This document shows, piece after piece, positions 39,219-49,970 of a stretch of DNA of 64,000 nucleotides (position 1 is the first letter of the stretch; each line of letters opens with the position of its first letter). The stretch comes from Aplidium turbinatum (lineage: Eukaryota > Chordata > Ascidiacea > Aplousobranchia > Polyclinidae): contig OU964932.1 of assembly GCA_918807975.1 (NCBI GenBank), forward strand, positions 744,001-808,000, written 5' to 3'. A program made the translations under genes and the position numbers. The notes beneath the pieces are model-generated. The model did not search any database, was not told where the DNA came from, and saw nothing but the letters and a program-made list of their open reading frames with translations.

Positions 39219-41625
39219 CGTACTAAAAGTGAAAATTATTGAAAAAAATTTTCTTTTCAAAAAAAATTTTCAAAAATTTTTCTAAGACATTTCATACAGT
39301 GAAAAATAATTTTTTTTGCGGAACTGTCTAATTCTTTTTGTTTGAAACTAACGTCATTAAAAATTGTCTAAGAAAGTTTTTTTACGTACTAAAAGTGAAA
39401 ATTATTGAAAAAAAATTGTCTTTTCAAAAAAATTTTTCTAAGACATTTCATACAGTGAAAAATAATTTTTTTTTGCGAAACTATCCAATTCTTTTTGTTT
39501 GAAACTAACGTCATTAAAAATTGTCTAAGAAAGTTTTTTTACGTACTAAAAGTGAAAATTATTGAAAAAAATTTTCTTTTCAAAAAAAATTTTCAAACAT
39601 TTTTCTAAGACATTTCATACAGTGAAAAATAATTTTTTTTGCGAAACTGTCTAATTCTTTTTGTTTGAAACTAACGTCATTAAGAATTGTCTAAGAAAGT
39701 TTTCTTACGTACTAAAAGTGAAAATTATTGAAAAAAAATTGTCTTTTCAAAAAAATTCTTCTAAGACATTTCATACAGTGAAAAATAATTTTTTTTTGCG
39801 AAACTATCCAATTCTTTTTGTTTGAAACTAACGTCATTAAAAATTGTCTAAGAAAGTTTTTTTACGTACTAAAAGTGAAAATTATTGAAAAAAACTTTCT
39901 TTTCAAAAAAAAATTTTCAAAAATTTTTCCAAGACATTTCATACAGTGAAAAATAATTTTTTTTTGCGAAACTGTCTAATTCTTTTTGTTTGAAACTAAC
40001 GTCATTAAAAATTGTCTAAGAAAGTTTTTTTACGTACTAAAAGTGAAAATTATTGAAAAAAAATTGTCTTTTCAAAAAAATTTTTCTAAGACATTTCATA
40101 CAGTGGAAAATAATTTTTTTTTGCGAAACTATCTAATTCTTTTTGTTTGAAACTAACGTCATTAAAAATTGTCTAAGAAAGTTTTTTTACGTACTAAAAG
40201 TGAAAATTATTGAAAAGAAATTGTCTTTTCAAAAAAATTTCTCTAAGACATTCCATACAGTGAAAAATAATTTTTTTTTGCGAAACTGTCTAATTCTTTT
40301 TGTTTGAAACTAACGTCATTAAAAATTGTCTAAGAAAGTTTTTTTACGTACTAAAAGTGAAAATTATTGAAAAAAAATTGTCTTTTCAAAAAAATTTTTC
40401 TGACATTTCATACAGTGAAAAATAATTTTTTTTTGCGAAACTATCCAATTCTTTTTGTTTGAAACTAACGTCATTGAAAATGGTCTAAAAAAGATTTTTT
40501 ACGTACTAAAAGTGAAAATTATTGAAAAAAATTGTCTTTTCAAAAAAATTTTTCTAAGACATTTCATACAGTGAAAAATAATTTTTTTTTGCGAAACTAT
40601 CCAATTCTTTTTGTTTGAAACTAACGTCATTAAAAATTGTCTAAGAAAGTTTTTTTTACGTACTAAAAGTAAAAATTATTGAAAAAAACTTTCTTTTCAA
40701 AAAAAAATTTTCAAAAATTTTTCTAAGACATTTCATACAGTGAAAAATAATTTTTTTTTGCGAAACTGTCTAATTCTTTTTGTTTGAAACTAACGTCATT
40801 AAAAATTGTCTAAGAAAGTTTTTTTACGTACTAAAAGTGAAAATTATTGAAAAAAAATTGTTTTTTCAAAAAAAATTTTCTAAGACATTTCATACAGTGA
40901 AAAATAATTTTTTTTTGCGAAACTATCCAATTCATTTTGTTTGAAACTAACGTCATTAAAAATTGTCTAAGAAAGTTTTTTTACGTACTAAAAGTGAAAA
41001 TTATTGAAAAAAATTTTCTTTTCAAAAAAAATTTTCAAAAATTTTTCTAAGACATTTCATACAGTGAAAAATAATTTTTTTTTGCGAAGCTGTCTAATTC
41101 TTTTTGTTTGAAACTAACGTCATTAAAAATTGTCTAAGAAATTTTTTTACGTACTAAAAGTGAAAATTATTGAAAAGAAATTGTCTTTTCAAAAAAATTT
41201 TCTAAGACATTTCATACAGTGAAAAAAAACTTTTTTGCGAAACTATCCAATTCTTTTTGTTTGAAACTAACGTCATTAAAAATTGTCTAAGAAAGTTTTT
41301 TTACGTACTAAAAGTGAAAATTATTGAAAAAAAATTATCTTTTCAAAAAAATTTTTCTAAGACATTCCATACAGTGAAAAATAATTTTTTTTGCGAAACT
41401 ATCCAATTCTTTTTGTTTGAAACTAACGTCATTAAAAATTGTCTAAGAAAATTTTTTTACGTACTAAAAGTGAAAATCATTGAAAAAAACTTTCTTTTCA
41501 AAAAAAATTTTCAAAAATTTTTCTAAGACATTTCATACAGTGAAAAATAATTTTTTTTGCGAAACTGTCTAATTCTTTTTGTTTGAAACTAACGTCATTA
41601 AAAATTGTCTAAGAAAGTTTTTTTA
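39219..41625 (+). repeat. 20-monomer tandem block, partial copy 3 (15 monomers, 2,407 bp)
   Basis: Matches 33438-35844 at an offset of 5,781 bp: TGCGGAACTG at 39318, ATTAAGAATTG near 39680, ATTCTTCTAAGAC near 39754, and AAGAAATTTTTTTACG near 41136. Diverges at 41626. Confidence 0.83.
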
Positions 41626-42585
41626 CGTACTAAAAGTGAAAATTATTGAAAAAAATTGTCTTTTCAAAAAAAATTTTCAAACATTTTTCTAAGACATTTC
41701 ATACAGTGAAAAATAATTTTTTTTTGCGAAACTGTTTAATTCTTTTTGTTTGAAACTAACGTCATTAAAAATTGTCTAAGAAAGTTTTTTTTACGTACTA
41801 AAAGTGAAAATTATTGAAAAAAAATTGTCTTTTCAAAAAAATTTTCTAAGACATTTCATACAGTGAAAAAAAACTTTTTTGCGAAACTATCCAATTCTTT
41901 TTGTTTGAAACTAACGTCATTAAAAATTGTCTAAGAAAGTTTTTTTACGTACTAAAAGTGAAAATTATTGAAAAGAAATTGTCTTTTCAAAAAAATTTTT
42001 CTAAGACATTCCATACAGTGAAAAATAATTTTTTTTGCGAAACTGTCTAATTCTTTTTGTTTGAAACTAACGTCCTTAAAAATTGTCTAAGAAAGTTTTC
42101 TTACGTACTAAAAGTGAAAATTATTGAAAAAAAATTGTCTTTTCAAAAAAATTTTTCTAAGACATTTCATACAGTGAAAAATAATTTTTTTTTGCGAAAC
42201 TATCCAATTCTTTTTGTTTGAAACTAACGTCATTAAAAATTGTCTAAGAAAGTTTTTTTACGTACTAAAAGTGAAAATTATTGAAAAAAACTTTCTTTTC
42301 AAAAAAAAATTTTCAAAAATTTTTCCAAGACATTTCATACAGTGAAAAATAATTTTTTTTTGCGAAACTGTCTAATTCTTTTTGTTTGAAACTAACGTCA
42401 TTAAAAATTGTCTAAGAAAGTTTTTTTACGTACTAAAAGTGAAAATTATTGAAAAAAAATTGTCTTTCCAAAAAAATTTTTCTAAGACATTTCATACAGT
42501 GGAAAATAATTTTTTTTTGCGAAACTATCTAATTCTTTTTGTTTGAAACTAACGTCATTAAAAATTGTCTAAGAAAGCTTTTTTA
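41626..42585 (+). repeat. Linker monomers before the island-bearing units
   Basis: Six mixed S and L monomers, including variants GAAACTGTTTAATTC (about 41730), AACGTCCTTAAAA (about 42070) and CAGTGGAAAATAA (about 42500). Nothing but satellite is visible. Confidence 0.8.
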
Positions 42586-43577
42586 CGTACTAAAAGTGAA
42601 CATTATTGAAAAAAATTTTCTTTTCAAAAAAAATTTTCAAAAATTTTTCTAAGACATTTCATACAGTGAAAAATAATTTTTTTTTGCGAAACTGTCTAAT
42701 TCTTTTTGTTTGAAACTAACGTCATTAAAAATTGTCTAAGAAAGTTTTTTTACGTACTAAAAGTGAAAATTATTGAAAAAAAATTGTCTTTTCAAAAAAA
42801 TTTTTCTAAGACATTTCATACAGTGAAAAAAAATTTTTTTTGCGAAACTATCCAATTCTTTTTGTTTGAAACTAACGTCATTAAAAATTGTCTAAGAAAG
42901 TTTTTTTACGTACTAAAAGTGAAAATTATTGAAAAGAAATTGTCTTTTCAAAACAATTTTTCTAAGACATTCCATACAGTGAAAAATAATTTTTTTTTGC
43001 GAAACTATCCAATTCTTTTTGTTTGAAACTAACGTCATTAAAAATTGTCTAAGAAAGTTTTTTTACGTACTAAAAGTGAACATTATTGAAAAAAATTTTC
43101 TTTTCAAAAAAAATTTTCAAAAATTTTTTTAAGACATTTCATACAGTGAAAAATAATTTTTTTTTGCGAAACTATCCAATTCTTTTTGTTTGAAACTAAC
43201 GTCATTGAAAATGGTCTAAAAAAGTTTTTTTACGTACTAAAAGTGAAAATTATTGAAAGAAAATTGTCTTTTAAAAATAATTTTTCTAAGACATTTCATA
43301 CAGTGAAAAATAATTTTTTTTTGCGAAACTGTCTAATTCTTTTTGTTTGAAACTAACGTCATTAAAAATTGTCTAAGAAAGTTTTCTTACGTACTAAAAG
43401 TGAAAATTATTGAAAAAAAATTGTCTTTTCAAAAAAATTTTTCTAAGACATTTCATACAGTGAAAAATAATTTTTTTTTGCGAAACTATCCAATTTTTTT
43501 TGTTTGAAACTAACGTCATTAAAAATTGTCTAAGAAAGTTGTTTTACGTACTAAAAGTGAACAGTATTGAAAAAATT

Positions 43578-44122
43578 TGAAATCGTTTGTAAAATTTTTT
43601 ATAAGACATTTCATAACTCATTGAACAAGAATTTTTTTCAAAATTTTTCAAAGTTTTTTTCATACTGCAAAAGTTTATTTTTATGTTCAGTAATATTGAT
43701 TTATCATCTCAAAACATGTTCATTGAATTGCTTATACAGTAGAACTTGGATAACTTCACCCCAAGGGAAACAGAAAAAGTGACGAATTAAACGAACTGAC
43801 GAACTTACACGAATATTTTTCAAAGTTTTTTTTCATAATGCAAAAATTTATTTTGATGTTCAGTAATATTGTTTTATCATTCCAAAACATGTTAACACCA
43901 CTAAAACTTGGTTTCAAGTTAAAAAATTGTCAATTAATAAAAGTTCATTGATTTGCTTATACCTGCATTGAGAGCTTCGTAGCTGCTTTATTTAAGGAGA
44001 TAGCGTATATTTTAAGTTAAAGTCGCACTTTAATTATTTTTTTTGACTAAAGTTATTGTAAATGGCCTAAGAAATTTTATCCCACACAAAAAGTTTTGAT
44101 TATCAAAACAAAATTAATTTTT
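43578..44122. other. Non-satellite island, copy 1
   Basis: About 545 bp of more complex sequence inside the array. The left edge (to about 43640) and the right edge (from about 44030) are diverged monomers: TAAGACATTTCATAACTC resembles the CTAAGACATTTCATAC box, and GACTAAAGTTATTG...GCCTAAGAAATTTTA resembles AACTAACGTCATT...GTCTAAGAAAG. Inside, a 77-bp stretch (43644-43720) is repeated at 43816-43893. Between the two lies a pogo-like transposon end. No coding region is convincing. This copy differs from both others at four positions noted by eye. Confidence 0.85.
43737..43813 (+). mobile_element. Fragment resembling a pogo/Tc1-mariner terminus, copy 1
   Basis: Starts CAGTAGAACTTGGATAAC immediately after TA, with a later GACGAATTAAACGAACTGAC. 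Pogo-like elements commonly begin CAGTAGAACC(T)CG(A)TAAC and insert at TA. The likeness is from memory of the family, not a search. Only about 77 bp is present, with no transposase and no matching inverted end visible, so this is a terminal scrap. The flanking GCTTATA is present without the element in the repeat partner (43955-43961), which fits insertion at TA. Confidence 0.5.
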
Positions 44123-47100
44123 CGAAAATTTTTTTCAAAAATTTTTCTAAGACATTTCATACAGTGAAAAATAATTTTTTTTTGCAAAACTGTCTAATTC
44201 TTTTTGGTTGAAACTAACGTCATTAAAAATTGTCTAAAAAAGTTTTTTTACGTACTAAAAGTGAAATTTATTGAAAAAAAATTGTCTTTTCAAAAAAATT
44301 TTTCTAAGACATTTCATACAGTGAAAAATAATTCTTTTTTGCGAAACTATCCGATTCTTTTTGTTTGAAACTAACGTCATTAAAAATTGTCTAAGAAAGT
44401 TTTTTTACGTACTAAAAGTGAAAATCATTGAAAAAAATTGTCTTTTCAAAAAACATTTTCAAAAATTTTTCTAAGACATTTCATACAGTGAAAAATAATT
44501 TTTTTATGCGAAACTGTCTAATTCTTTTTGGTTGAAACTAACGTCATTAAAAATTGTCTAAGAAAATTTTTTTACGTACTAAAGTGAAAATTATTGAAAA
44601 AAAATTGTCTTTTCAAAAAAATTTTTCTAAGACATTTCATACAGTGAAAAATATTTTTTTTTTTGCGAAACTATCCAATTCTTTTTGTTTGAAACTAACG
44701 TCATTAAAAATTGTCTAAGAAAGTTTTTTTACGTACTAAAAGTGAAATTTTTGAAAAAAACTTTCTTTTCAAAAAAAAATTTTCAAAAATTTATCTAAGA
44801 CATTTCATACAGTGAAAAATAATTTTTTTTTGCGAAACTATCCAATTTATTTTGTTTGAAACTAACGTCATTAAAAATTGTCTAAGAAAGTTTTCTTACG
44901 TACTAAAAGTGAAAATTATTGAAAAAAAATTGTCTTTTCAAAAAAATTTTTCTAAGACATTTCATACAGTGAAAAATAATTTTTTTTTGCGAAACTATCC
45001 AATTCTTTTTGTTTGAAACTAACGTCATTAAAAATTGTCTAAGAAAGTTTTTATACGTACTAAAAGTGAAAATTATTGAAAAAAATTTTCTTTTAAAAAA
45101 AAAATTTTCAAAAATTTTTCCAAGACATTTCATACAGTGAAAAATAATTTTTTTTGCGAAACTGTCTAATTCTTTTTGTTTGAAACTAACGTCATTAAAA
45201 ACTGTCTAAGAAAGTTTTTTTACGTACTAAAAGTGAAAATTATTGAAAAAAAATTGTCTTTTCAAAAAAATTTTTCTAAGACATTTCATACAGTGGAAAA
45301 TAATTTTTTTTTGCGAAACTGTCTAATTCTTTTTGTTTGAAACTAACGTCATTAAAAATTGTCTAAGAAAGTTTTTTTACGTACTAAAAGTGAAAATTAT
45401 TGAAAAAAATTTTCTTTTCAAAAAAGATTTTCAAAAATTTTTCTAAGACATTTCATACAGTGAAAACTAATTTTTTTTTGCGAAACTGTCTAATTCTTTT
45501 TGTTTGAAACTAACGTCATTAAAAATTGTCTAAGAAAGTTTTTTTTACGTACTAAAAGTGAAAATTATTGAAAAAAAATTGTCTTTTCAAAAAAATTTTC
45601 TAAGACATTTCATACAGTGAAAAAAAACTTTTTTGCGAAACTATCCAATTCTTTTTGTTTGAAATTAACGTCATTGAAAATGGTCTAAAAAAGCTTTTTT
45701 ACGTACTAAAAGTGAAAATTATTGAAAAAAAATTGTCTTTTAAAAAAAATTTTTCTAAGACATTTCATACAGTGAAAAATAATTTTTTTTTGCGAAACTG
45801 TCTAATTCTTTTTGTTTGAAACTAACGTCATTAAAAATTGTCTAAGAAAGTTTTTTTACGTACTAAAAGTGAAAATTATTGAAAAAAATTGTCTTTTCAA
45901 AAAAAATTTTCAAACATTTTTCTAAGACATTTCATACAGTGAAAACTAATTTTTTTTTGCGAAACTGTCTAATTCTTTTTGTTTGAAACTAACGTCATTA
46001 AAAATTGTCTAAGAAAGTTTTTTTTACGTACTAAAAGTGAAAATTATTGAAAAAAAATTGTCTTTTCAAAAAAATTTTCTAAGACATTTCATACAGTGAA
46101 AAAAAACTTTTTTGCGAAACTATCCAATTCTTTTTGTTTGAAATTAACGTCATTGAAAATGGTCTAAAAAAGCTTTTTTACGTACTAAAAGTGAAAATTA
46201 TTGAAAAGAAATTGTCTTTTCAAAAAAATTTTTCTAAGACATTCCATACAGTGAAAAATAATTTTTTTTTGCGAAACTATCCAATTCTTTTTGTTTGAAA
46301 CTAACGTCATTAAAAATTGTCTAAGAAAGTTTTTTTACGTACTAAAAGTGAAAATTTTCGAAAAGAAATTGTCTTTTCAAAAAAATTTTTCTAAGACATT
46401 CCATACAGTGAAAAATAATTTTTTTTTGCGAAACTATCCAATTCATTTTGTTTGAAACTAACGTCATTAAAAATTGTCTAAGAAAGTTTTTTTACGTACT
46501 AAAAGTGAAAATTATTGAAAAAAATTTTCTTTTCAAAAAAAATTGTCTTTTCAAAAAAATTTTTCTAAGACATTTCATACAGTGAAAAATAATTTTTTTT
46601 TGCGAAACTGTCTAATTCTTTTTGTTTGAAACTAACGTCATTAAAAAGTGTCTAAGAAAGTTATTTTACGTACTAAAAGTGAAAATTATTGAAAAAAAAT
46701 TGTCTTTTCAAAAAAATTTTTCTGACATTTCATACAGTGAAAAATAATTTTTTTTTGCGAAACTATCCAATTCTTTTTGTTTGAAACTAACGTCATTGAA
46801 AATGGTCTAAAAAAGTTTTTTTACGTACTAAAAGTGAAAATTATTGAAAAAAAACTGTCTTTTAAAAAAATTTTTCTAAGACATTTCATACAGTGAAAAA
46901 TAATTTTTTTTTGCGAAACTGTCTAATTCTTTTTGTTTGAAACTAACGTCATTAAAAATTGTCTAAGAAAGTTTTTTTACGTACTAAAAGTGAAAATTAT
47001 TGAAAAAAACTTTCTTTTCAAAAAAAATTTTCAAACATTTTTCTAAGACATTTCATACAGTGAAAAATAATTTTTTTTGAGAAACTGTCTAATTCTTTTT

Positions 47101-49425
47101 GTTTGAAACTAACGTCATTAAAAATTGTCTAAGAAAGTTTTCTTACGTACTAAAAGTGAAAATTATTGAAAAAAAATTGTCTTTTCAAAAAAAATTTTCT
47201 AAGACATTTCATACAGTGAAAAATAATTTTTTTTTGCGAAACTATCCAATTCTTTTTGTTTGAAACTAACGTCATTAAAAATTGTCTAAGAAAGTTTTTT
47301 TTACGTACTAAAAGTAAAAACTATTGAAAAAAACTTTCTTTTCAAAAAAAAATTTTCAAAAATTTTTCTAAGACATTTCATACAGTGAAAAATAATTTTT
47401 TTTTGCGAAACTATCCAATTCCTTTTGTTTGAAACTAACGTCATTAAAAATTGTCTAAGAAAGTTTTTTTACGTACTAAAAGTGAAAATTATTGAAAAAA
47501 ATTTTCTTTTCAAAAAAAATTTTCAAAAATTTTTCTAAGACATTTCATACAGTGAAAAATAATTTTTTTTTGCGAAGCTGTCTAATTCTTTTTGTTTGAA
47601 ACTAACGTCATTAAAAATTGTCTAAGAAAGTTTTTTTACGTACTAAAAGTGAAAATTATTGAAAAGAAATTGTCTTTTCAAAAAAATTTTTCCAAGACAT
47701 TTCATACAGTGAAAAATAATTTTTTTTTGCGAAACTATCCAATTCTTTTTGTTTGAAACTAACGTCATTAAAAATTGTCTAAAAAAGTTTTTTTACGTAC
47801 TAAAAGTGAAAATTATTGAAAAAAAATTGTCTTTTAAAAAAAATTTTTCTAAGACATTTCATACAGTGAAAAATAATTTTTTTTTGCGAAACTGTCTAAT
47901 TCTTTTTGTTTGAAACTAACGTCATTAAAAATTGTCTAAGAAAGTTTTTTTACGTACTAAAAGTGAAAATTATTGAAAAAAATTTTCTTTTCAAAAAAAA
48001 TTTTCAAAAATTTTTCTAAGACATTTCATACAGTGAAAAATAATTTTTTTTTGCGAAACTGTCTAATTCTTTTTGTTTGAAACTAACGTCATTAAAAATT
48101 GTCTAAGAAAGTTTTTTTACGTACTAAAAGTGAAAATTATTGAAAAAAAATTGTCTTTTCAAAAAAATTTTTCTGACATTTCATACAGTGAAAAATAATT
48201 TTTTTTTGCGAAACTATCCAATTCTTTTTGTTTGAAACTAACGTCATTGAAAATGGTCTAAAAAAGTTTTTTTACGTACTAAAAGTGAAAATTATTGAAA
48301 AAAAACTGTCTTTTAAAAAAAATTTTTCTAAGACATTTCATACAGTGAAAAATAATTTTTTTTTGCGAAACTGTCTAATTCTTTTTGTTTGAAACTAACG
48401 TCATTAAAAATTGTCTAAGAAAGTTTTTTTATGTACTAAAAGTGAAAATTATTGAAAAAAATTTTCTTTTCAAAAAAAATTTTCAAAAATTTTTCTAAGA
48501 CATTTCATACAGTGAAAAATAATTTTTTTTTGCGAAACTGTCTAATTCTTTTTGTTTGAAACTAACGTCATTAAAAATTGTCTAAGAAAGTTTTTTTACG
48601 TACTAAAAGTGAAAATTATTGAAAAAAAATTGTCTTTTCAAAAAAATTTTTCTAAGACATCTCATACAGTGAAAAAAAATTTTTTTTGCGAAACTATCCA
48701 ATTCTTTTTGTTTGAAACTAACGTCATTAAAAATTGTCTAAGAAAGTTTTTTTACGTACTAAAAGTGAAAATTATTGAAAAGAAATTGTCTTTTCAAAAC
48801 AATTTTTCTAAGACATTCCATACAGTGAAAAATAATTTTTTTTTGCGAAACTATCCAATTCTTTTTGTTTGAAACTAACGTCATTAAAAATTGTCTAAGA
48901 AAGTTTTTTTACGTACTAAAAGTGAAAATTATTGAAAAGAAATTGTCTTTTCAAAAAAAATTTTCAAAAATTTTTTTAAGACATTTCATACAGTGAAAAA
49001 TAATTTTTTTTTTGCGAAACTATCCAATTCTTTTTGTTTGAAACTAACGTCATTGAAAATGGTCTAAAAAAGTTTTTTTACGTACTAAAAGTGAAAATTA
49101 TTGAAAAAAAATTGTCTTTTAAAAATAATTTTTCTAAGACATTTCATACAGTGAAAAATAATTTTTTTTTGCGAAACTGTCTAATTCTTTTTGTTTGAAA
49201 CTAACGTCATTAAAAATTGTCTAAGAAAGTTTTCTTACGTACTAAAAGTGAAAATTATTGAAAAAAAATTGTCTTTTCAAAAAAATTTTTCTAAGACATT
49301 TCATACAGTGAAAAATAATTTTTTTTTGCGAAACTATCCAATTTTTTTTGTTTGAAACTAACGTCATTAAAAATTGTCTAAGAAAGTTGTTTTACGTACT
49401 AAAAGTGAACAGTATTGAAAAAATT
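44123..49425 (+). repeat. Satellite array, segment 2
   Basis: Normal S and L monomers between islands 1 and 2. The first monomers after the island are slightly diverged (TTTTGGTTGAAAC, ATTCTTTTTTGCG, CTATCCGATTC) and are shared with copy 3. Further in, standard cassettes with AAGCTT occur at 45691 and 46170. No gene is present. Confidence 0.95.
46495..46665 (+). repeat. Hybrid monomer with doubled central block, copy 1
   Basis: TTTTCTTTTCAAAAAAAATT is followed directly by a second GTCTTTTCAAAAAAATTTTTC, joining the L-type front to an S-type centre. The same join occurs at 50302 and 56152 (AATTGTC position; 46541 here), so it arose once and was copied. It marks the three large units. Confidence 0.75.
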
Positions 49426-49970
49426 TAAAATCGTTTGTAAAATTTTTTATAAGACATTTCATAACTCATTGAACAAGAATTTTTTTCAAAATTTTTCAAA
49501 GTTTTTTTCATACTGCAAAAGTTTATTTTTATGTTCAGTAATATTGTTTTATCATCTCAAAACATGTTCATTGAATTGCTTATACAGTAGAACTTGGATA
49601 ACTTCACCCCAGGGGAAACAGAAAAAGTGACGAATTAAACGAACTGACGAACTTACACGAACATTTTTCAAAGTTTTTTTTCATAATGCAAAAGTTTATT
49701 TTGATGTTCAGTAATATTGTTTTATCATTCCAAAACATGTTAACACCACTAAAACTTGGTTTCAAGTTAAAAAATTGTCAATTAATAAAAGTTCATTGAT
49801 TTGCTTATACCTGCATTGAGAGCTTCGTAGCTGCTTTATTTAAGGAGATAGCGTATATTTTAAGTTAAAGTCGCACTTTAATTATTTTTTTTGACTAAAG
49901 TTATTGTAAATGGCCTAAGAAATTTTATCCCACACAAAAAGTTTTGATTATCAAAACAAAATTAATTTTT
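49426..49970. other. Non-satellite island, copy 2
   Basis: Same structure as island 1: diverged-monomer edges, a 77-bp direct repeat pair, and the pogo-like scrap between. It shares four positions with copy 3 against copy 1 (for example TTTAAAATCG, ATTGTTTTATC, CCCAGGGG). It has two private changes, CGAACATTT near 49660 and CAATAAT at the right edge. Confidence 0.85.
49585..49661 (+). mobile_element. Fragment resembling a pogo/Tc1-mariner terminus, copy 2
   Basis: CAGTAGAACTTGGATAAC after TA, identical over this start to the copies at 43737 and 53346. It was multiplied together with the island, not inserted independently, because flanks and breakpoints are the same. Confidence 0.5.

Larger units (their letters stand above)
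1..43577 (+). repeat. AT-rich satellite array, segment 1 (S 157-bp and L 167-bp monomers)
   Basis: Unbroken head-to-tail monomers, phased here on the conserved motif CGTACTAAAAGTG. Successive motif starts at 158, 325, 482, 639 and 806 give spacings of 167, 157, 157 and 167 bp. Fixed landmarks in each monomer, in order, are TACGTAC, CTAAGACATTTCATAC, TTGCGAAACT and GAAACTAACGTCATT. They are separated by A- and T-runs. S monomers usually carry CTATCCAATTC and L monomers CTGTCTAATTC. No inverted monomer was seen. The sequence is seen directly; a centromeric or heterochromatic role is inferred from composition, monomer length and higher-order structure. No gene lies in this stretch. Confidence 0.97.
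42586..48431 (+). repeat. Island-bearing higher-order unit, copy 1 (about 5.85 kb)
   Basis: Satellite monomers on both sides of a non-satellite island at 43578-44122. The same order restarts at 48432 (5,846 bp on) and 52194. Copy 1 and copy 3 agree over about 4.8 kb, with AAGCTT at 45691/55302 and 46170/55781, both pairs 9,611 bp apart. Confidence 0.85.

Noticed and set aside
42706-43026. Open frame of 106 codons, with near copies at 48552-48872 and 52314-52634
   Set aside because: Two satellite monomers read through by chance; the peptide contains the same segment twice. TTG start, no domain, no codon bias.
43567-43782. Open frame of 71 codons across the island, copies at 49415-49630 and 53176-53391
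   Set aside because: TTG start in satellite, then diverged satellite, then the transposon-like scrap. It crosses unrelated sequence types and resembles no protein family I know.
43737-43813. Complete pogo/Tc1-mariner transposon or MITE
   Set aside because: Only one end-like stretch is visible. No inverted partner, no second TA flank that is convincing, and no transposase fragment in the islands.
43578-44122. Island as a retroelement, SINE or tRNA-derived element
   Set aside because: No A and B box pair, no poly-A tail distinct from background, no target duplication and no reverse transcriptase signal. The edges resemble diverged monomers instead.
44903-45133. Open frame of 76 codons on the - strand
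   Set aside because: It has an ATG but lies wholly in satellite monomers and appears only where small changes remove stops. No similar frame is kept in the matching copy near 54.5 kb.
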